A stretch of DNA of 64,000 nt from Bacteroidota bacterium (GCA_023426145.1 JAFABG010000041.1:21688-85687); one strand, 5' to 3'; counted from the first letter of the stretch, positions 1 to 8,844 are shown. Notes: generated by a model from the sequence alone, not told the origin. Numbers and translations: made by a program.

Positions 1-419
1 TTTAAATATTGATCTACACTATAATTAATAGCTTTGCCATTTACAACTTCTTCCTTAAATTGAATTTTAATTTGACTATTATCCGGATACCCATTCACTC
101 TAATTGTAATTGTCCCTTGTTGTAGCGAAGATTTATGCACAGTAACCTTTAGCGTATTATTTCCCTTATTTCCTGAAGTTTTATCTAGTGATAATAATGT
201 TGTAGGGTTATATTGGGCAGTCCAAGAGGATTGAGCTGAGAAAGAAAAAGTTAGCGTTTGTCCTGCTGAAGCCACGTACGTTTGGTTTGTTGTCCAACTT
301 AGGTCCGAAAGCCCATTGCCTACTAATGGCAAGTTCTCGTCTTCTTTTTGGCAAGAGATGTTCAATATAAGCAGTGTGGTCAAAAGACCTAGAAGCTTGA
401 TATACTGTATTCTTTTCAT
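1..419 (-). CDS. BACON-like lipoprotein, N-terminal part (cut by window edge)
   Basis: The reading frame opens at 419 and runs off the left edge without a stop; 139 residues are visible. Residues 1-23 form a lipoprotein signal ending in the lipobox LNISC, followed by the acidic run QKEDEN, the usual sorting pattern of Bacteroides surface lipoproteins. Residues about 40-115 look like a BACON or Ig-type beta-sandwich: SSWTAQYN, then SGNKGNNTLKVTV, then a QGTITI strand. BACON domains usually lie N-terminal to a glycosidase, protease or glycan-binding module, so the missing C-terminal part decides the function. A -7 box lies at 452-459. Partial gene; the family assignment rests on pattern only. 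Confidence 0.7.
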   Translation of the reverse strand, partial: MKRIQYIKLLGLLTTLLILNISCQKEDENLPLVGNGLSDLSWTTNQTYVASAGQTLTFSFSAQSSWTAQYNPTTLLSLDKTSGNKGNNTLKVTVHKSSLQQGTITIRVNGYPDNSQIKIQFKEEVVNGKAINYSVDQYL

Positions 420-451
420 AAATTTTGAAATATTTGTTGAATAATAAAAGT

Positions 452-459
452 CAAAGATA
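452..459 (-). promoter_or_regulatory. Bacteroides -7 box for the lipoprotein gene
   Basis: Read on the minus strand this is TATCTTTG, a perfect TAnnTTTG box, 33 bp before the lipoprotein ATG. Only a weak TTGG is seen at the expected -33 distance. It sits just after the birA stop, so the lipoprotein gene probably has its own transcript. Confidence 0.55.
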
Positions 460-470
460 GTCGTTTTATT

Positions 471-1253
471 TTATTGGCCAATACTTTGGACAAATATGTA
501 TTCTACTTCTTTGAACATATATCCTCTTTGTCTTTGTTGTTCGTCTTCTAAAATTAATCTACCTTCAGGCTCTACGTTATTTATTTTAGCTAGAAATTCT
601 CCATCTTTATCTTTGTAAAGATGCATTCCATCCTTTCTGAAAAGTGCTTTCTCATAGCGTTTAGTAATATCTTCTTTTAGCCCATTTTGTAGTTGCTTAT
701 AATATAACTGAATTTTGACAATTATATTTTTTAAAATTTCTATCCGATCATATTTCTTTCCTGTGATTTGGTATAATGATACCGGATTTGGAGCCAAACT
801 ATGGAAAGATTCTTGGTTAATATTAAGCCCAACTCCAACAATACTTTGGTTGATGTTCTTACCCATCAAGTCATTCTCTATCAATATACCGCATATTTTT
901 TTTTCTTTCCAATAGATATCATTAGGCCATTTGATCGTTATATCCGGCGTGTAATTAATTAATTCTTCTTGAATCGCTAATGAAGCTATCTGAGAAATGA
1001 TGAACTGCTCTCTAGCTTCAACAAAAGAGGGAAATAGCACAAAGCTAAAAAGTAGATTTTTTTCTTTATCTGCTTCCCAAGTATTACCGCGTTGTCCCCT
1101 GCCGGAAGATTGAAAATCAGCCAATACGGTGGTGAGCTCAGTAGTTTTCTCTTGGTTCAAACAGATCTTTTGCAGATAGCTATTTGTAGAATTAGTCTCG
1201 TTTAAGTGAATGAACGGTACAGGGAATGTATTAGGGGAGAGCATCATATTCAA
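471..1253 (-). CDS. birA: Biotin--[acetyl-CoA-carboxylase] ligase
   Basis: This enzyme makes biotinyl-AMP and transfers biotin to a lysine on biotin carboxyl carrier proteins in the cytoplasm. The 260-residue protein has the biotinyl-AMP loop GRGQRGNTW at residues 51-59, KWPND at 108-112 and VGLNIN at 141-146. There is no N-terminal winged helix, so this is a group I (non-repressor) ligase. The start overlaps the end of the upstream MmcQ-like gene by 23 bp, which suggests translational coupling; an ATG three codons further in (1244) is an alternative start. The C-terminal domain (about 210-258) is a short SH3-like barrel, as usual. Confidence 0.93.
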   Translation of the reverse strand: MNMMLSPNTFPVPFIHLNETNSTNSYLQKICLNQEKTTELTTVLADFQSSGRGQRGNTWEADKEKNLLFSFVLFPSFVEAREQFIISQIASLAIQEELINYTPDITIKWPNDIYWKEKKICGILIENDLMGKNINQSIVGVGLNINQESFHSLAPNPVSLYQITGKKYDRIEILKNIIVKIQLYYKQLQNGLKEDITKRYEKALFRKDGMHLYKDKDGEFLAKINNVEPEGRLILEDEQQRQRGYMFKEVEYIFVQSIGQ

Positions 1254-1587
1254 CGCGCATTTTTTTAGTGAACTTCTTGATCACTTCATCATAAGAATGG
1301 TCAATAAGTTCTTTTAAGAGTTTATCATTAACATCACCGATTAGGCAGATTTTATTCCAATGTTTTTTATTAAAGTAGGCGGCAGGTCCAATGGCAGAAT
1401 ACTGTTCTCGTAGCTCAACCACTCTCTCCGGATTACACTTCAGGGCGATGTTATTAGCTCCTTCTAAGTCAATCAGTATAAACATTTTATTCATCACTTT
1501 TATAACAAGTGATGTCTCGTCGAAAGGGAAGGATTCAACCGCTCCTTTCTTTTTTAAGCAATATTCTCTAACAGATTCAATGTTCAT
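1231..1587 (-). CDS. MmcQ/YjbR family protein
   Basis: This 118-residue protein has the MmcQ/YjbR (CyaY-like fold) pattern: an N-terminal helix with REYCLKKKG, the strand pair FDETSLVIKVMNKMFILID, a KCNPERVVELREQY stretch, and the C-terminal HWNKICL plus a SYDEVIKKF helix. The family is thought to bind DNA or act as a small adaptor; no enzymatic role is established. It overlaps birA by 23 bp and lies 27 bp after yraN on the same strand, so yraN-mmcQ-birA probably form one transcript. The function is unknown beyond the fold. Confidence 0.85.
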   Translation of the reverse strand: MNIESVREYCLKKKGAVESFPFDETSLVIKVMNKMFILIDLEGANNIALKCNPERVVELREQYSAIGPAAYFNKKHWNKICLIGDVNDKLLKELIDHSYDEVIKKFTKKMRVEYDALP

Positions 1588-1614
1588 TTTATTATCAAAT
1601 TTAGGAGATAATAT

Positions 1615-1980
1615 TTAAAATATGGGAGGTAAAAACGCTTCTTTTATGTGATTAATTTCGAATGAGCCGTTTTTGCCTACAACAGTAATAATGTCAAATC
1701 GTACAGATGCATCAATCTGGAAGAGCTTCATGTAAGTATCTGCCGCACGAACAGTTCTTCTTATTTTAGGCAAATCTACTGCATCTTCGGGTTGGGCAAA
1801 TTGAGTATTGCTGCGCGTTTTTACCTCAATAACAATTAATTCTTTGTCTTTTGCAGCAATGATATCCAGTTCAAAATGTCCCTTTCTCCAATTCCTGTGC
1901 CTGATAACATACCCATGCTTCTGAAGATAAGCGACAGCAGCATCTTCTCCTTTCTTACCTAATTCGTTATGTTCAGCCAT
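1615..1980 (-). CDS. UPF0102 family endonuclease-like protein (YraN)
   Basis: The start is set at the ATG ending at 1980, giving 121 residues that begin MAEHNELGKKGED, which fits the family; the longer upstream frame would add a non-conserved leader that crosses the divergent promoters. The restriction-endonuclease-like core is visible: E12 in GED, FELDII at 36-41 and IEVKTRS at 51-57, that is, the E...D...ExK pattern. YraN/UPF0102 proteins resemble Holliday-junction resolvases, but their role is not settled. It is the first gene of the minus-strand run to birA, driven from a -7 box at 1990-1997. Confidence 0.88.
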   Translation of the reverse strand: MAEHNELGKKGEDAAVAYLQKHGYVIRHRNWRKGHFELDIIAAKDKELIVIEVKTRSNTQFAQPEDAVDLPKIRRTVRAADTYMKLFQIDASVRFDIITVVGKNGSFEINHIKEAFLPPIF

Positions 1981-1989
1981 CTTTTTTTG

Positions 1990-1997
1990 CAAATTTA
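1990..1997 (-). promoter_or_regulatory. -7 box for yraN
   Basis: On the minus strand this reads TAAATTTG, a perfect TAnnTTTG, 10 bp before the chosen yraN ATG. No TTTG is found at the -33 distance. It is divergent from and nearly back to back with the plus-strand promoter at 2010-2039. Confidence 0.45.
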
Positions 1998-2009
1998 CGG
2001 CTTTTATTC

Positions 2010-2039
2010 TTTGTTTTTTAAGAAGTAAAAGTAATTTTG
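2010..2039 (+). promoter_or_regulatory. Promoter of the RHH-like gene and tadA
   Basis: TTTG at 2010-2013 and TAATTTTG at 2032-2039 are separated by 18 bp, close to the Bacteroides sigma consensus. Transcription would begin near 2045, which disfavours the ATG at 2048 and supports the ATG at 2078 as the start of the first gene. Confidence 0.6.
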
Positions 2040-2077
2040 CAAAAGATATGAGAAAAAGAGAAAAGAAATGCTTGAAA

Positions 2078-2281
2078 ATGCACGCTGAATACACAAAAAG
2101 AGAACGGCGTATGAGCATTTTGTTGAGCGAAGATGAACAACTTATTGTTGATCGTTATCTTGATAAATATAAGATAACGAACAAATCTCGTTGGCTTCGT
2201 GAAACGATTCTTATGTTTATTCATAAAAATATGGAAGAAGATTACCCTACTCTTTTCGGAGAGCATGATATGAGGAGATGA
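2078..2281 (+). CDS. Small ribbon-helix-helix-like protein
   Basis: This 67-residue protein is rich in charged residues. The segment MSILLSEDEQLIVDRYLDKY followed by NKSRWLRETILMFI has the strand-helix-helix look of an RHH (Arc/MetJ-type) DNA-binding fold, similar to plasmid mobilisation accessory proteins. The start is chosen at 2078 because the likely transcription start is near 2045; an ATG at 2048 would give 77 residues. Its stop TGA overlaps the ATG of tadA, so the two are translationally coupled. A regulatory role is inferred only from the fold. Confidence 0.75.
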   Translation: MHAEYTKRERRMSILLSEDEQLIVDRYLDKYKITNKSRWLRETILMFIHKNMEEDYPTLFGEHDMRR

Positions 2282-2724
2282 CTATGACATTGGACGATAC
2301 CTACTTCATGAAACAAGCATTGGTGGAGGCTAATAAAGCTGCAGAGCGGGGGGAAGTACCTGTTGGTGCTGTAGTGGTGTGCAAGGAAAGAATCATTGCT
2401 CGTGCTCACAATTTAACTGAAACACTGAATGATGTAACGGCTCATGCAGAAATGCAAGCTATTACTGCTGCAGCAAATGTTCTTGGCGGAAAATATTTGA
2501 ATGAGTGCACCTTATATGTCACTGTAGAACCTTGTGTGATGTGTGCAGGAGCAATTGCTTGGGCACAAACAGGTAAACTTGTTTTTGGTGCAGAAGATGA
2601 AAAACGTGGTTATCAGCGTTATGCAGCTCAAGCTTTACATCCAAAGACTGTTGTCGTTAAGGGGGTTTTAAGTAATGAATGCTCAGTTTTAATGAAAGAG
2701 TTCTTTGCATCAAAGCGAAAATAG
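2278..2724 (+). CDS. tadA: tRNA-specific adenosine deaminase
   Basis: TadA deaminates adenosine 34 to inosine in tRNA-Arg(ACG), allowing it to read CGU, CGC and CGA. The 148-residue protein shows the zinc-dependent deaminase motifs HAEMQAI (H56 ligand, E58 proton shuttle) and PCVMCAGA (C86 and C89 ligands). VPVGAVVV at 27-34 is the substrate-pocket strand. It overlaps the RHH-like gene by 4 bp (ATGA). A second in-frame ATG lies two codons on. The convergent DUF4834 gene ends 2 bp after the tadA stop, so no room is left for a separate terminator. Confidence 0.95.
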   Translation: MTMTLDDTYFMKQALVEANKAAERGEVPVGAVVVCKERIIARAHNLTETLNDVTAHAEMQAITAAANVLGGKYLNECTLYVTVEPCVMCAGAIAWAQTGKLVFGAEDEKRGYQRYAAQALHPKTVVVKGVLSNECSVLMKEFFASKRK

Positions 2725-2725
2725 A

Positions 2726-3025
2726 TTATTTCACTTCTTCGAAGTCTACATATTCTCCATCTTCTTGAGAGAATATTTTCCTATGCTTATTGCTTGTCGA
2801 GTTATCTGTATAGATATCTTCTTCGTTGCTGCTATAGTTATTAGTGCTTTGGCTGTAGCTACCTTGATATTGCCTGTCACTTCTTTGGTTGCGGTTTGTT
2901 TGTTGTGTTCGTGAGGAAGAGCTTCGGCCGATACCGAAAAGCGATTTTAAAATGAATCCAAGAATTGAAATGCCAAAGACAACAATGGCAACCACAAAGA
3001 GAAGAAAAAATAATATTATATGCAT
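2726..3025 (-). CDS. DUF4834 family membrane protein
   Basis: This 99-residue protein has one N-terminal transmembrane helix (about 3-28, rich in L, V and I), then a Ser/Gln/Asn-rich low-complexity linker (about 36-75) and an acidic tail ending EYVDFEEVK. That layout is typical of the DUF4834 family found in Bacteroidetes. No catalytic motif is present. It lies 67 bp downstream of pssA on the same strand and may be the last gene of the psd-pssA transcript. Function unknown. Confidence 0.8.
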   Translation of the reverse strand: MHIILFFLLFVVAIVVFGISILGFILKSLFGIGRSSSSRTQQTNRNQRSDRQYQGSYSQSTNNYSSNEEDIYTDNSTSNKHRKIFSQEDGEYVDFEEVK

Positions 3026-3092
3026 TGAGCTATGTTTTTTATATGGTTACTGTGATGAAACTCATAGTACAACAAGCGTGCCAAGAGATTGT

Positions 3093-3800
3093 TTATTTCC
3101 TTTTCCAAGTAAAAAGTGACAGCAAAATGTACCACACAATGATTGCTGCAAAGCTACTAATATCTAAAAATAGGAGGAATGGAATGCACACAATCAAGAA
3201 GATAAAGCTAATTTTATTTGTGCTCCAAGATAAATTTTTAAACTTTAAAGAAAACATTGGTATCTCCGATACTAATAACCATGAAAATAAGGCTACTAGT
3301 AGAAGGAGGTAGACAGGATGGCAGGCTTCTGATACTAAAAAGTCATGTGCTCCTACAACAAAGGAACCCCAAAATAGTGCATTCGCTGGAACCGGAAGCC
3401 CTACAAAAGAACTTGTTTGGCGCGTGTCGTTATTGAATTTAGCGAGGCGCAGTGCCGAGAATACAGAAATGAGAAATGCAACGTAAGGAAAATATGGTGC
3501 GATGAATTCTAGGTTTGCAGGATAGTGCATTTCTTTTAATAAAGAAAACACGATAACGGAAGGAGCAACACCGAAACTCACGTCATCTGCAAGCGAATCG
3601 AGATCTTTTCCAATGATAGAATGCGCATCAAGAAGGCGAGCAAGCATACCATCGAAAAAATCGAAAACAGCACTGAATATAATAAATAGTAATGCCATCT
3701 CGTAGCGGGCTTCAAAAGCCATGACGCAAGCGATACAGCCGGAGAAAAGGTTCAGGCAGGTTACAGTATTTGGAATATTATTTTTAATAGCGTTTGTCAT
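3093..3800 (-). CDS. pssA: CDP-diacylglycerol--serine O-phosphatidyltransferase
   Basis: This integral membrane enzyme makes phosphatidylserine from CDP-diacylglycerol and serine, the first step to phosphatidylethanolamine. The 235-residue protein carries the complete CDP-alcohol phosphotransferase motif D-x2-DG-x2-AR-x8-G-x3-D-x3-D at residues 47-72 (D47, D50, G51, A54, R55, G64, D68, D72), with about seven hydrophobic helices. It lies 11 bp downstream of psd on the same strand, so the two steps of the pathway are co-expressed. Its length fits the Bacillus-type membrane PssA. Confidence 0.95.
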   Translation of the reverse strand: MTNAIKNNIPNTVTCLNLFSGCIACVMAFEARYEMALLFIIFSAVFDFFDGMLARLLDAHSIIGKDLDSLADDVSFGVAPSVIVFSLLKEMHYPANLEFIAPYFPYVAFLISVFSALRLAKFNNDTRQTSSFVGLPVPANALFWGSFVVGAHDFLVSEACHPVYLLLLVALFSWLLVSEIPMFSLKFKNLSWSTNKISFIFLIVCIPFLLFLDISSFAAIIVWYILLSLFTWKRK

Positions 3801-3811
3801 TTTTGACTGAA

Positions 3812-4498
3812 TTATTTAAGTTTCGCGATAACCGTCTGGTTACCTGTCGTTAATTGCCCCATGCTTACACAAACTTCTGTGTCGAGTGGCAGATATACAT
3901 CCACGCGTGAACCAAATTTGATAAAACCCATGTGCTCGTCAATATAGCATTCTTCTCCTACTTCAGCATAGGTTACAATACGGCGTGCCACAGCCCCTGC
4001 GATTTGTCGGGTAAGTACTTCTACGCCCTCAGGAGTTTCAATGACTACTGTAGAACGCTCATTCTCGGTACTAGCTTTTGGCAACCATGCTTTTAAGAAA
4101 TTTCCATTGTGGTGGGCAACCTTTTTGATTGTACCATCTACTGGATACCAATTGGCATGCACATTGACAATACTCATAAAAATGGAAATCATTAATCGGC
4201 GATCATGAAAATATTCATTTTCGTCTACTTCTTCTATAACTACTATTTTCCCATCAGCGGGGGCAATTACAATTTTTTCCGTATCCTGACCATAAAGGCG
4301 GATAGGACATCGGAAGAAGTTTACCATTAGTAAATATACGGCTATACTACCTAATGCTACAATATAAAAAGGTATTTTACATTCTATTCCCCAATAAAGG
4401 GCCGCATTGATTAACAATAATAGCAAGAAGCTAGCGCATAATATATGTGTACCTTCGCGGTGAATACGTATTTTTTTTAATTTTTTTAATCGGCCCAT
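3812..4498 (-). CDS. psd: Phosphatidylserine decarboxylase (short form)
   Basis: This enzyme decarboxylates phosphatidylserine to phosphatidylethanolamine with a pyruvoyl cofactor made by self-cleavage. The 228-residue protein is of the short type. The cleavage site is the G196-S197 pair in IKFGSRVDVYLP, which would give a small alpha chain of about 32 residues. APADGKIV near 79-86 and NVHANWYPVDG near 112-122 are the other conserved blocks. Two hydrophobic segments (about 19-36 and 44-61) anchor it in the membrane. It is the first gene of the psd-pssA run, with a promoter at 4524-4555. Confidence 0.93.
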   Translation of the reverse strand: MGRLKKLKKIRIHREGTHILCASFLLLLLINAALYWGIECKIPFYIVALGSIAVYLLMVNFFRCPIRLYGQDTEKIVIAPADGKIVVIEEVDENEYFHDRRLMISIFMSIVNVHANWYPVDGTIKKVAHHNGNFLKAWLPKASTENERSTVVIETPEGVEVLTRQIAGAVARRIVTYAEVGEECYIDEHMGFIKFGSRVDVYLPLDTEVCVSMGQLTTGNQTVIAKLK

Positions 4499-4523
4499 GA
4501 ATGCTGTTTAATGATATTGTCTG

Positions 4524-4555
4524 CAAAAATATACTTATTTTGAAAAAAGAGCAAG
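4524..4555 (-). promoter_or_regulatory. Promoter of psd-pssA
   Basis: On the minus strand CTTG (one mismatch to TTTG, 4552-4555) and TATTTTTG (4524-4531) are 20 bp apart. It is divergent from the dnaE promoter. Confidence 0.55.
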
Positions 4556-4573
4556 TAATTGGGCAGAGAAATG

Positions 4574-4606
4574 CTTGTGTTCATAACTTTTTGGGGATTA
4601 TCTTTG
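4574..4606 (+). promoter_or_regulatory. Promoter of dnaE
   Basis: CTTG at 4574-4577 and TATCTTTG at 4599-4606 are 21 bp apart. The -7 box is perfect, the -33 box has one mismatch. The leader to the dnaE ATG is about 50 bases and contains a GGGAGG stretch at 4617-4622, too far upstream to act as a ribosome binding site. Confidence 0.55.
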
Positions 4607-4659
4607 TTTATAACTCGGGAGGTAGTAATTTTAGCCCTTCAAACTAACTACTCATCATT

Positions 4660-7600
4660 ATGCAGGATTTCGTCCATTTACACGTCCATACACAGTACTC
4701 ACTATTGGACGGGCAAGCTAGTGTAGCCCGTCTGGTTGATAAAGCTATGAAGAATGGCATGAAGGGTATTGCTGTAACCGATCATGGAAGTATGTTCGGT
4801 ATAAAGGAATTCACGAATTACGTTAATAAGAAAAATAGCGGTCCTAAAGGGGAAATTAAGGATCTTAAAAAGCGCCTTGCAGGTATTGAATCTGGTGCTG
4901 TGTCTTGTGAGGATAAAGAAGCTGAGATTGCTGATTGTAAAGCCAAGATCGTTGAGGCAGAGCATAAACTTTTTAAACCGATTATTGGTTGTGAAATGTA
5001 CGTGGCCAAACGTGCCATGGATCTAAAAGAAGGGAAGCCAGACCAGAGTGGATACCATCTTATTGTATTAGCGAAAAATGAAAAAGGATATCATAATCTT
5101 ATCAAATTAGTATCTCATGCTTGGACACGGGGATATTATATGCGTCCAAGAACAGATCGTAGTGAACTGGAAAAGTATCATGAGGGTCTGATCATTTGTA
5201 CGGCTTGTCTTGGCGGAGAGATACCAAGAAGAATCACCAACGACCAATTTGCTGAAGCAGAAGAAGCCATTCAATGGTATAAAAATCTGTTTGGTGACGA
5301 TTTTTATTTGGAAATGCAACGTCATAAAGCTACTGTTCCTCGTGCCAATTATGAAGCTTATCCCATGCAGGTCAAAGTTAATAAACACTTAGTTGAATAT
5401 GCTAAAAAATTCAATGTTAAGTTGATTTGCACGAATGATGTTCATTTTGTGGATGAAGAGAACGCTGAAGCGCACGACCGTCTGATTTGCTTAAGTACGG
5501 GTAAAGATTTAGAAGATCCTAGTCGTATGCTTTATACCAAGCAAGAGTGGATGAAAACGCGTGAAGAGATGAACGAGATCTTTTCTGACATTCCTGAAGC
5601 ACTTAGTAATACGATTGAAATTATAGATAAGGTCGAGTATTATTCGATAGATCATGCACCTATTATGCCTACTTTTGCTATTCCAGAAGATTTTGGAACA
5701 GAAGATGGATACCGAGCAAAATATACCGAGAAAGATCTTTATGATGAATTTACTCAAGACGAACATGGTAAAGTGGTTTTGAGTGAAGATGAAGGTCTAG
5801 CTAAAATCAAACGACTTGGTGGTTTTGATAAACTCTATCGTATCAAACTTGAAGGAGATTATTTAGCCAAACTAGCATTTGATGGAGCAAAGAAAATTTA
5901 TGGTGATCCTTTGACAGAAGAAGTCATGGAACGCATGAATTTTGAGCTTTATATTATGAAAACGATGGGTTTCCCTGGATACTTCTTAATTGTTCAGGAT
6001 TTTATAAATGCGGCTCGTAATGAACTTGGCGTTTCCGTAGGGCCAGGACGTGGATCCGCTGCCGGATCTGCCGTTGCCTATTGCTTGGGCATTACCAAAA
6101 TCGACCCTATTCAGTATGACTTACTGTTTGAGCGCTTCCTTAATCCAGATCGTATTTCATTGCCTGATATTGATGTGGATTTTGATGACGATGGTCGAGG
6201 GCAAGTACTTCGTTGGGTTACAAATAAATATGGTCAGGAAAAAGTAGCTCATATCATTACTTACGGTACCATGGCTACCAAACTTGCTATAAAAGATGTG
6301 GCTCGTGTGCAGAAATTGCCCCTTTCTGAGTCCGATCGGTTGGCAAAATTAGTGCCAGATAAAATACCGGATAAGAAGTTAAATCTGAGAAATGCTATTG
6401 AATATGTACCCGAGTTGCAAGTGGCTGAAGCGTCTTCCGATCCTTTAGTGAGAGATACGATTAAGTATGCAAAGATGCTTGAGGGGAATGTTCGTGGCAC
6501 AGGTGTGCATGCTTGTGGAACAATTATTTGTCGGGATGATATCACAGACTGGGTTCCTGTAAGTACTGCTGACGACAAGGAGACCGGAGAAAAAATGCTG
6601 GTAACTCAATATGAAGGTTCAGTCATTGAAGATACAGGATTAATAAAGATGGACTTCCTTGGGCTCAAAACCTTATCCATTATTAAGGAAGCGGTCGAGA
6701 ATATTCGCTTGAGCCGGCATGTGGAAATAGACGTTGATCAGATTGATATAGAAGATCCAGCAACTTATAAATTATATAGCGACGGACGTACCATTGGAAC
6801 TTTCCAGTTTGAATCTGCCGGAATGCAGAAGTACTTGCGCGAATTGCAACCTACCACTTTCGAAGATTTGATTGCAATGAATGCTCTTTATCGTCCGGGA
6901 CCTATGGATTATATTCCTGACTTCATTGACCGTAAACATGGCCGTAAGCCAATCGAATATGATATTCCGGTGATGGAAAAATACCTCAAGGATACTTATG
7001 GTATTACGGTTTATCAAGAACAGGTCATGCTTTTATCGCGTCTTTTGGCCGATTTCACCCGTGGAGAGTCTGACGCATTACGAAAGGCAATGGGAAAGAA
7101 ACTGCGTGATAAACTGGATCACATGAAGCCTAAATTTATTGAAGGTGGGCGTAAGAATGGTCATGATCCTAAAGTGCTTGAAAAAATATGGGCGGATTGG
7201 GAGAAATTTGCTTCCTATGCTTTCAATAAGTCGCATGCTACTTGTTATTCTTGGGTAGCCTATCAGACAGCGTATTTGAAGGCTAATTATCCCCCTGAGT
7301 ACATGGCGGCTGTTATGAGTCGAAGTTTATCGAACATAACCGATATCACGAAGCTGATGGACGAGTGTAAGGCTATGGGCATTCAGACGCTTGGACCGGA
7401 TGTGAATGAAAGTAATTTGAAGTTTACTGTGAATCATGATGGTAATATTCGTTTCGGTCTGGGAGCTGTAAAAGGTGTAGGTGAATCTGCTGTTCAAAAC
7501 ATCGTAGAGGAACGGAATACAAATGGACCATTTAAGGGTATCTTTGATTTTGTTCAGCGTGTCAACTTGAATGCTTGTAATAAAAAGAATATGGAATGCC

Positions 7601-8463
7601 TTGCCTTGGCTGGAGGTTTCGATAGTTTTCCGGAACTTAAACGAGAGCAATATTTTGCTCCCAATTCGAAGGGGGAAATCTTCCTTGAGACATTGATGCG
7701 TTATGGTAATCGTTTTCAGGAAGATCAAAGAGCAGCTATCAATTCATTATTTGGTGGGACAAATGTGGTGGACATAGCTACCCCTGAAATTCCTCAAGGT
7801 GTGGAACGCTGGGGAGATCTTGAAAGGTTGAATAAAGAACGCGACTTGGTTGGTATTTATCTTTCAGCTCATCCCTTAGATGAATTTGCTATTGTTCTAG
7901 ATCACGTTTGTAATACGCATATGGCTGATTTAGAGGATAAAGTGGCTTTGGCAGGTCGTGAGATTACTATGGGAGGTATTGTGACTAGTGTGCGTCGTGG
8001 CGTTAGTAAGAATGGAAATCCTTATGGGATTGCAAAAATCGAGGATTATTCTGGATCTACTGAAATACCTTTCTGGGGAAATGATTGGGTAACTTATCAG
8101 GGCTATTTGAATGAGGGTACCTTTCTATACATCAAAGCCCGTTGCCAACCTAGACAATGGAAACAGAATGAATTGGAACTTAAGATTACTTCTATGGAAC
8201 TTTTGCCCGATGTGAAAGAAGAATTGGTACAAAAACTCACTATATTAATTCCTTTGTCGGCTTTAAATAGGGGACTAATAACCGAGTTGTCTACCTTGAC
8301 TAAAAGTCATCCAGGGAATACAGAATTATATTTTAGGGTGACAGATGATGCGGAAGCTCATATATCAGTTGATTTTATCTCTCGTCCCGTGAAACTTTCT
8401 GTAGGGAGAGAGCTTATTACCTATTTAAAAGAACGCCCTGAATTAGGATTCCGCATAAATTGA
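4660..8463 (+). CDS. dnaE: DNA polymerase III subunit alpha
   Basis: DnaE is the replicative polymerase catalytic subunit. The 1267-residue protein has an N-terminal PHP domain starting HLHVHTQYSLLDG (residues 6-18), the nucleotide-binding loop GPGRGSAAGS at 461-470, the catalytic aspartates in PDIDVDFDD (D503, D505), a helix-hairpin-helix region near 940-960 (GAVKGVGESAVQNI), and a C-terminal OB fold around 1105-1180. It is longer than E. coli DnaE because of insertions in the PHP region (lysine-rich, about 50-105). trxA follows 66 bp downstream with its own -7 box. Confidence 0.97.
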   Translation: MQDFVHLHVHTQYSLLDGQASVARLVDKAMKNGMKGIAVTDHGSMFGIKEFTNYVNKKNSGPKGEIKDLKKRLAGIESGAVSCEDKEAEIADCKAKIVEAEHKLFKPIIGCEMYVAKRAMDLKEGKPDQSGYHLIVLAKNEKGYHNLIKLVSHAWTRGYYMRPRTDRSELEKYHEGLIICTACLGGEIPRRITNDQFAEAEEAIQWYKNLFGDDFYLEMQRHKATVPRANYEAYPMQVKVNKHLVEYAKKFNVKLICTNDVHFVDEENAEAHDRLICLSTGKDLEDPSRMLYTKQEWMKTREEMNEIFSDIPEALSNTIEIIDKVEYYSIDHAPIMPTFAIPEDFGTEDGYRAKYTEKDLYDEFTQDEHGKVVLSEDEGLAKIKRLGGFDKLYRIKLEGDYLAKLAFDGAKKIYGDPLTEEVMERMNFELYIMKTMGFPGYFLIVQDFINAARNELGVSVGPGRGSAAGSAVAYCLGITKIDPIQYDLLFERFLNPDRISLPDIDVDFDDDGRGQVLRWVTNKYGQEKVAHIITYGTMATKLAIKDVARVQKLPLSESDRLAKLVPDKIPDKKLNLRNAIEYVPELQVAEASSDPLVRDTIKYAKMLEGNVRGTGVHACGTIICRDDITDWVPVSTADDKETGEKMLVTQYEGSVIEDTGLIKMDFLGLKTLSIIKEAVENIRLSRHVEIDVDQIDIEDPATYKLYSDGRTIGTFQFESAGMQKYLRELQPTTFEDLIAMNALYRPGPMDYIPDFIDRKHGRKPIEYDIPVMEKYLKDTYGITVYQEQVMLLSRLLADFTRGESDALRKAMGKKLRDKLDHMKPKFIEGGRKNGHDPKVLEKIWADWEKFASYAFNKSHATCYSWVAYQTAYLKANYPPEYMAAVMSRSLSNITDITKLMDECKAMGIQTLGPDVNESNLKFTVNHDGNIRFGLGAVKGVGESAVQNIVEERNTNGPFKGIFDFVQRVNLNACNKKNMECLALAGGFDSFPELKREQYFAPNSKGEIFLETLMRYGNRFQEDQRAAINSLFGGTNVVDIATPEIPQGVERWGDLERLNKERDLVGIYLSAHPLDEFAIVLDHVCNTHMADLEDKVALAGREITMGGIVTSVRRGVSKNGNPYGIAKIEDYSGSTEIPFWGNDWVTYQGYLNEGTFLYIKARCQPRQWKQNELELKITSMELLPDVKEELVQKLTILIPLSALNRGLITELSTLTKSHPGNTELYFRVTDDAEAHISVDFISRPVKLSVGRELITYLKERPELGFRIN

Positions 8464-8464
8464 T

Positions 8465-8472
8465 TATATTTG
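8465..8472 (+). promoter_or_regulatory. -7 box for trxA
   Basis: TATATTTG lies immediately after the dnaE stop and 57 bp before the trxA ATG; a weak TTAG lies 18 bp upstream. It suggests that trxA has its own promoter in addition to read-through from dnaE. Confidence 0.45.
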
Positions 8473-8529
8473 TACCGCGAATCTATTTGCAGAGTAATAC
8501 ATAATAATTAATTCTTAATTTTGAAAGAA

Positions 8530-8844
8530 ATGGCTTTAGAAATTACTGACAACAACTATAAGGAAATCCTTGCAGAAGGGAAACCGGTTGTGATCGATTT
8601 TTGGGCTCCCTGGTGTGGCCCATGTAAAATGGTGGCTCCAATTATCGAAGAATTGGCTACAGAGTTTGAAGGACAAGTTATCATTGGCAAATGTGATGTT
8701 GATGATAATAGTGACGTAGCTGCTGAGTATGGTATCCGTAATATACCCACAGTTCTCTTTTTCAAGAACGGTGAGATCGTGGATAAGCAAGTAGGTGCTG
8801 TAGGTAAGCCGGTATTTGTGGAGAAAGTGAAGAGTCTTCTCTAA
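8530..8844 (+). CDS. trxA: Thioredoxin
   Basis: This cytoplasmic disulfide reductase has 104 residues from the ATG at 8530; an in-frame TTG at 8521 is less likely. The active site WCGPC is at residues 28-32, inside WAPWCGPCK, and the cis-proline lies in the NIPTVLFF strand. There is no signal peptide, so it is the cytosolic type fed by thioredoxin reductase. It is followed 39 bp later by the acidic protein gene, so the two may share a transcript that ends at the strong terminator at 9251-9302. Confidence 0.96.
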   Translation: MALEITDNNYKEILAEGKPVVIDFWAPWCGPCKMVAPIIEELATEFEGQVIIGKCDVDDNSDVAAEYGIRNIPTVLFFKNGEIVDKQVGAVGKPVFVEKVKSLL

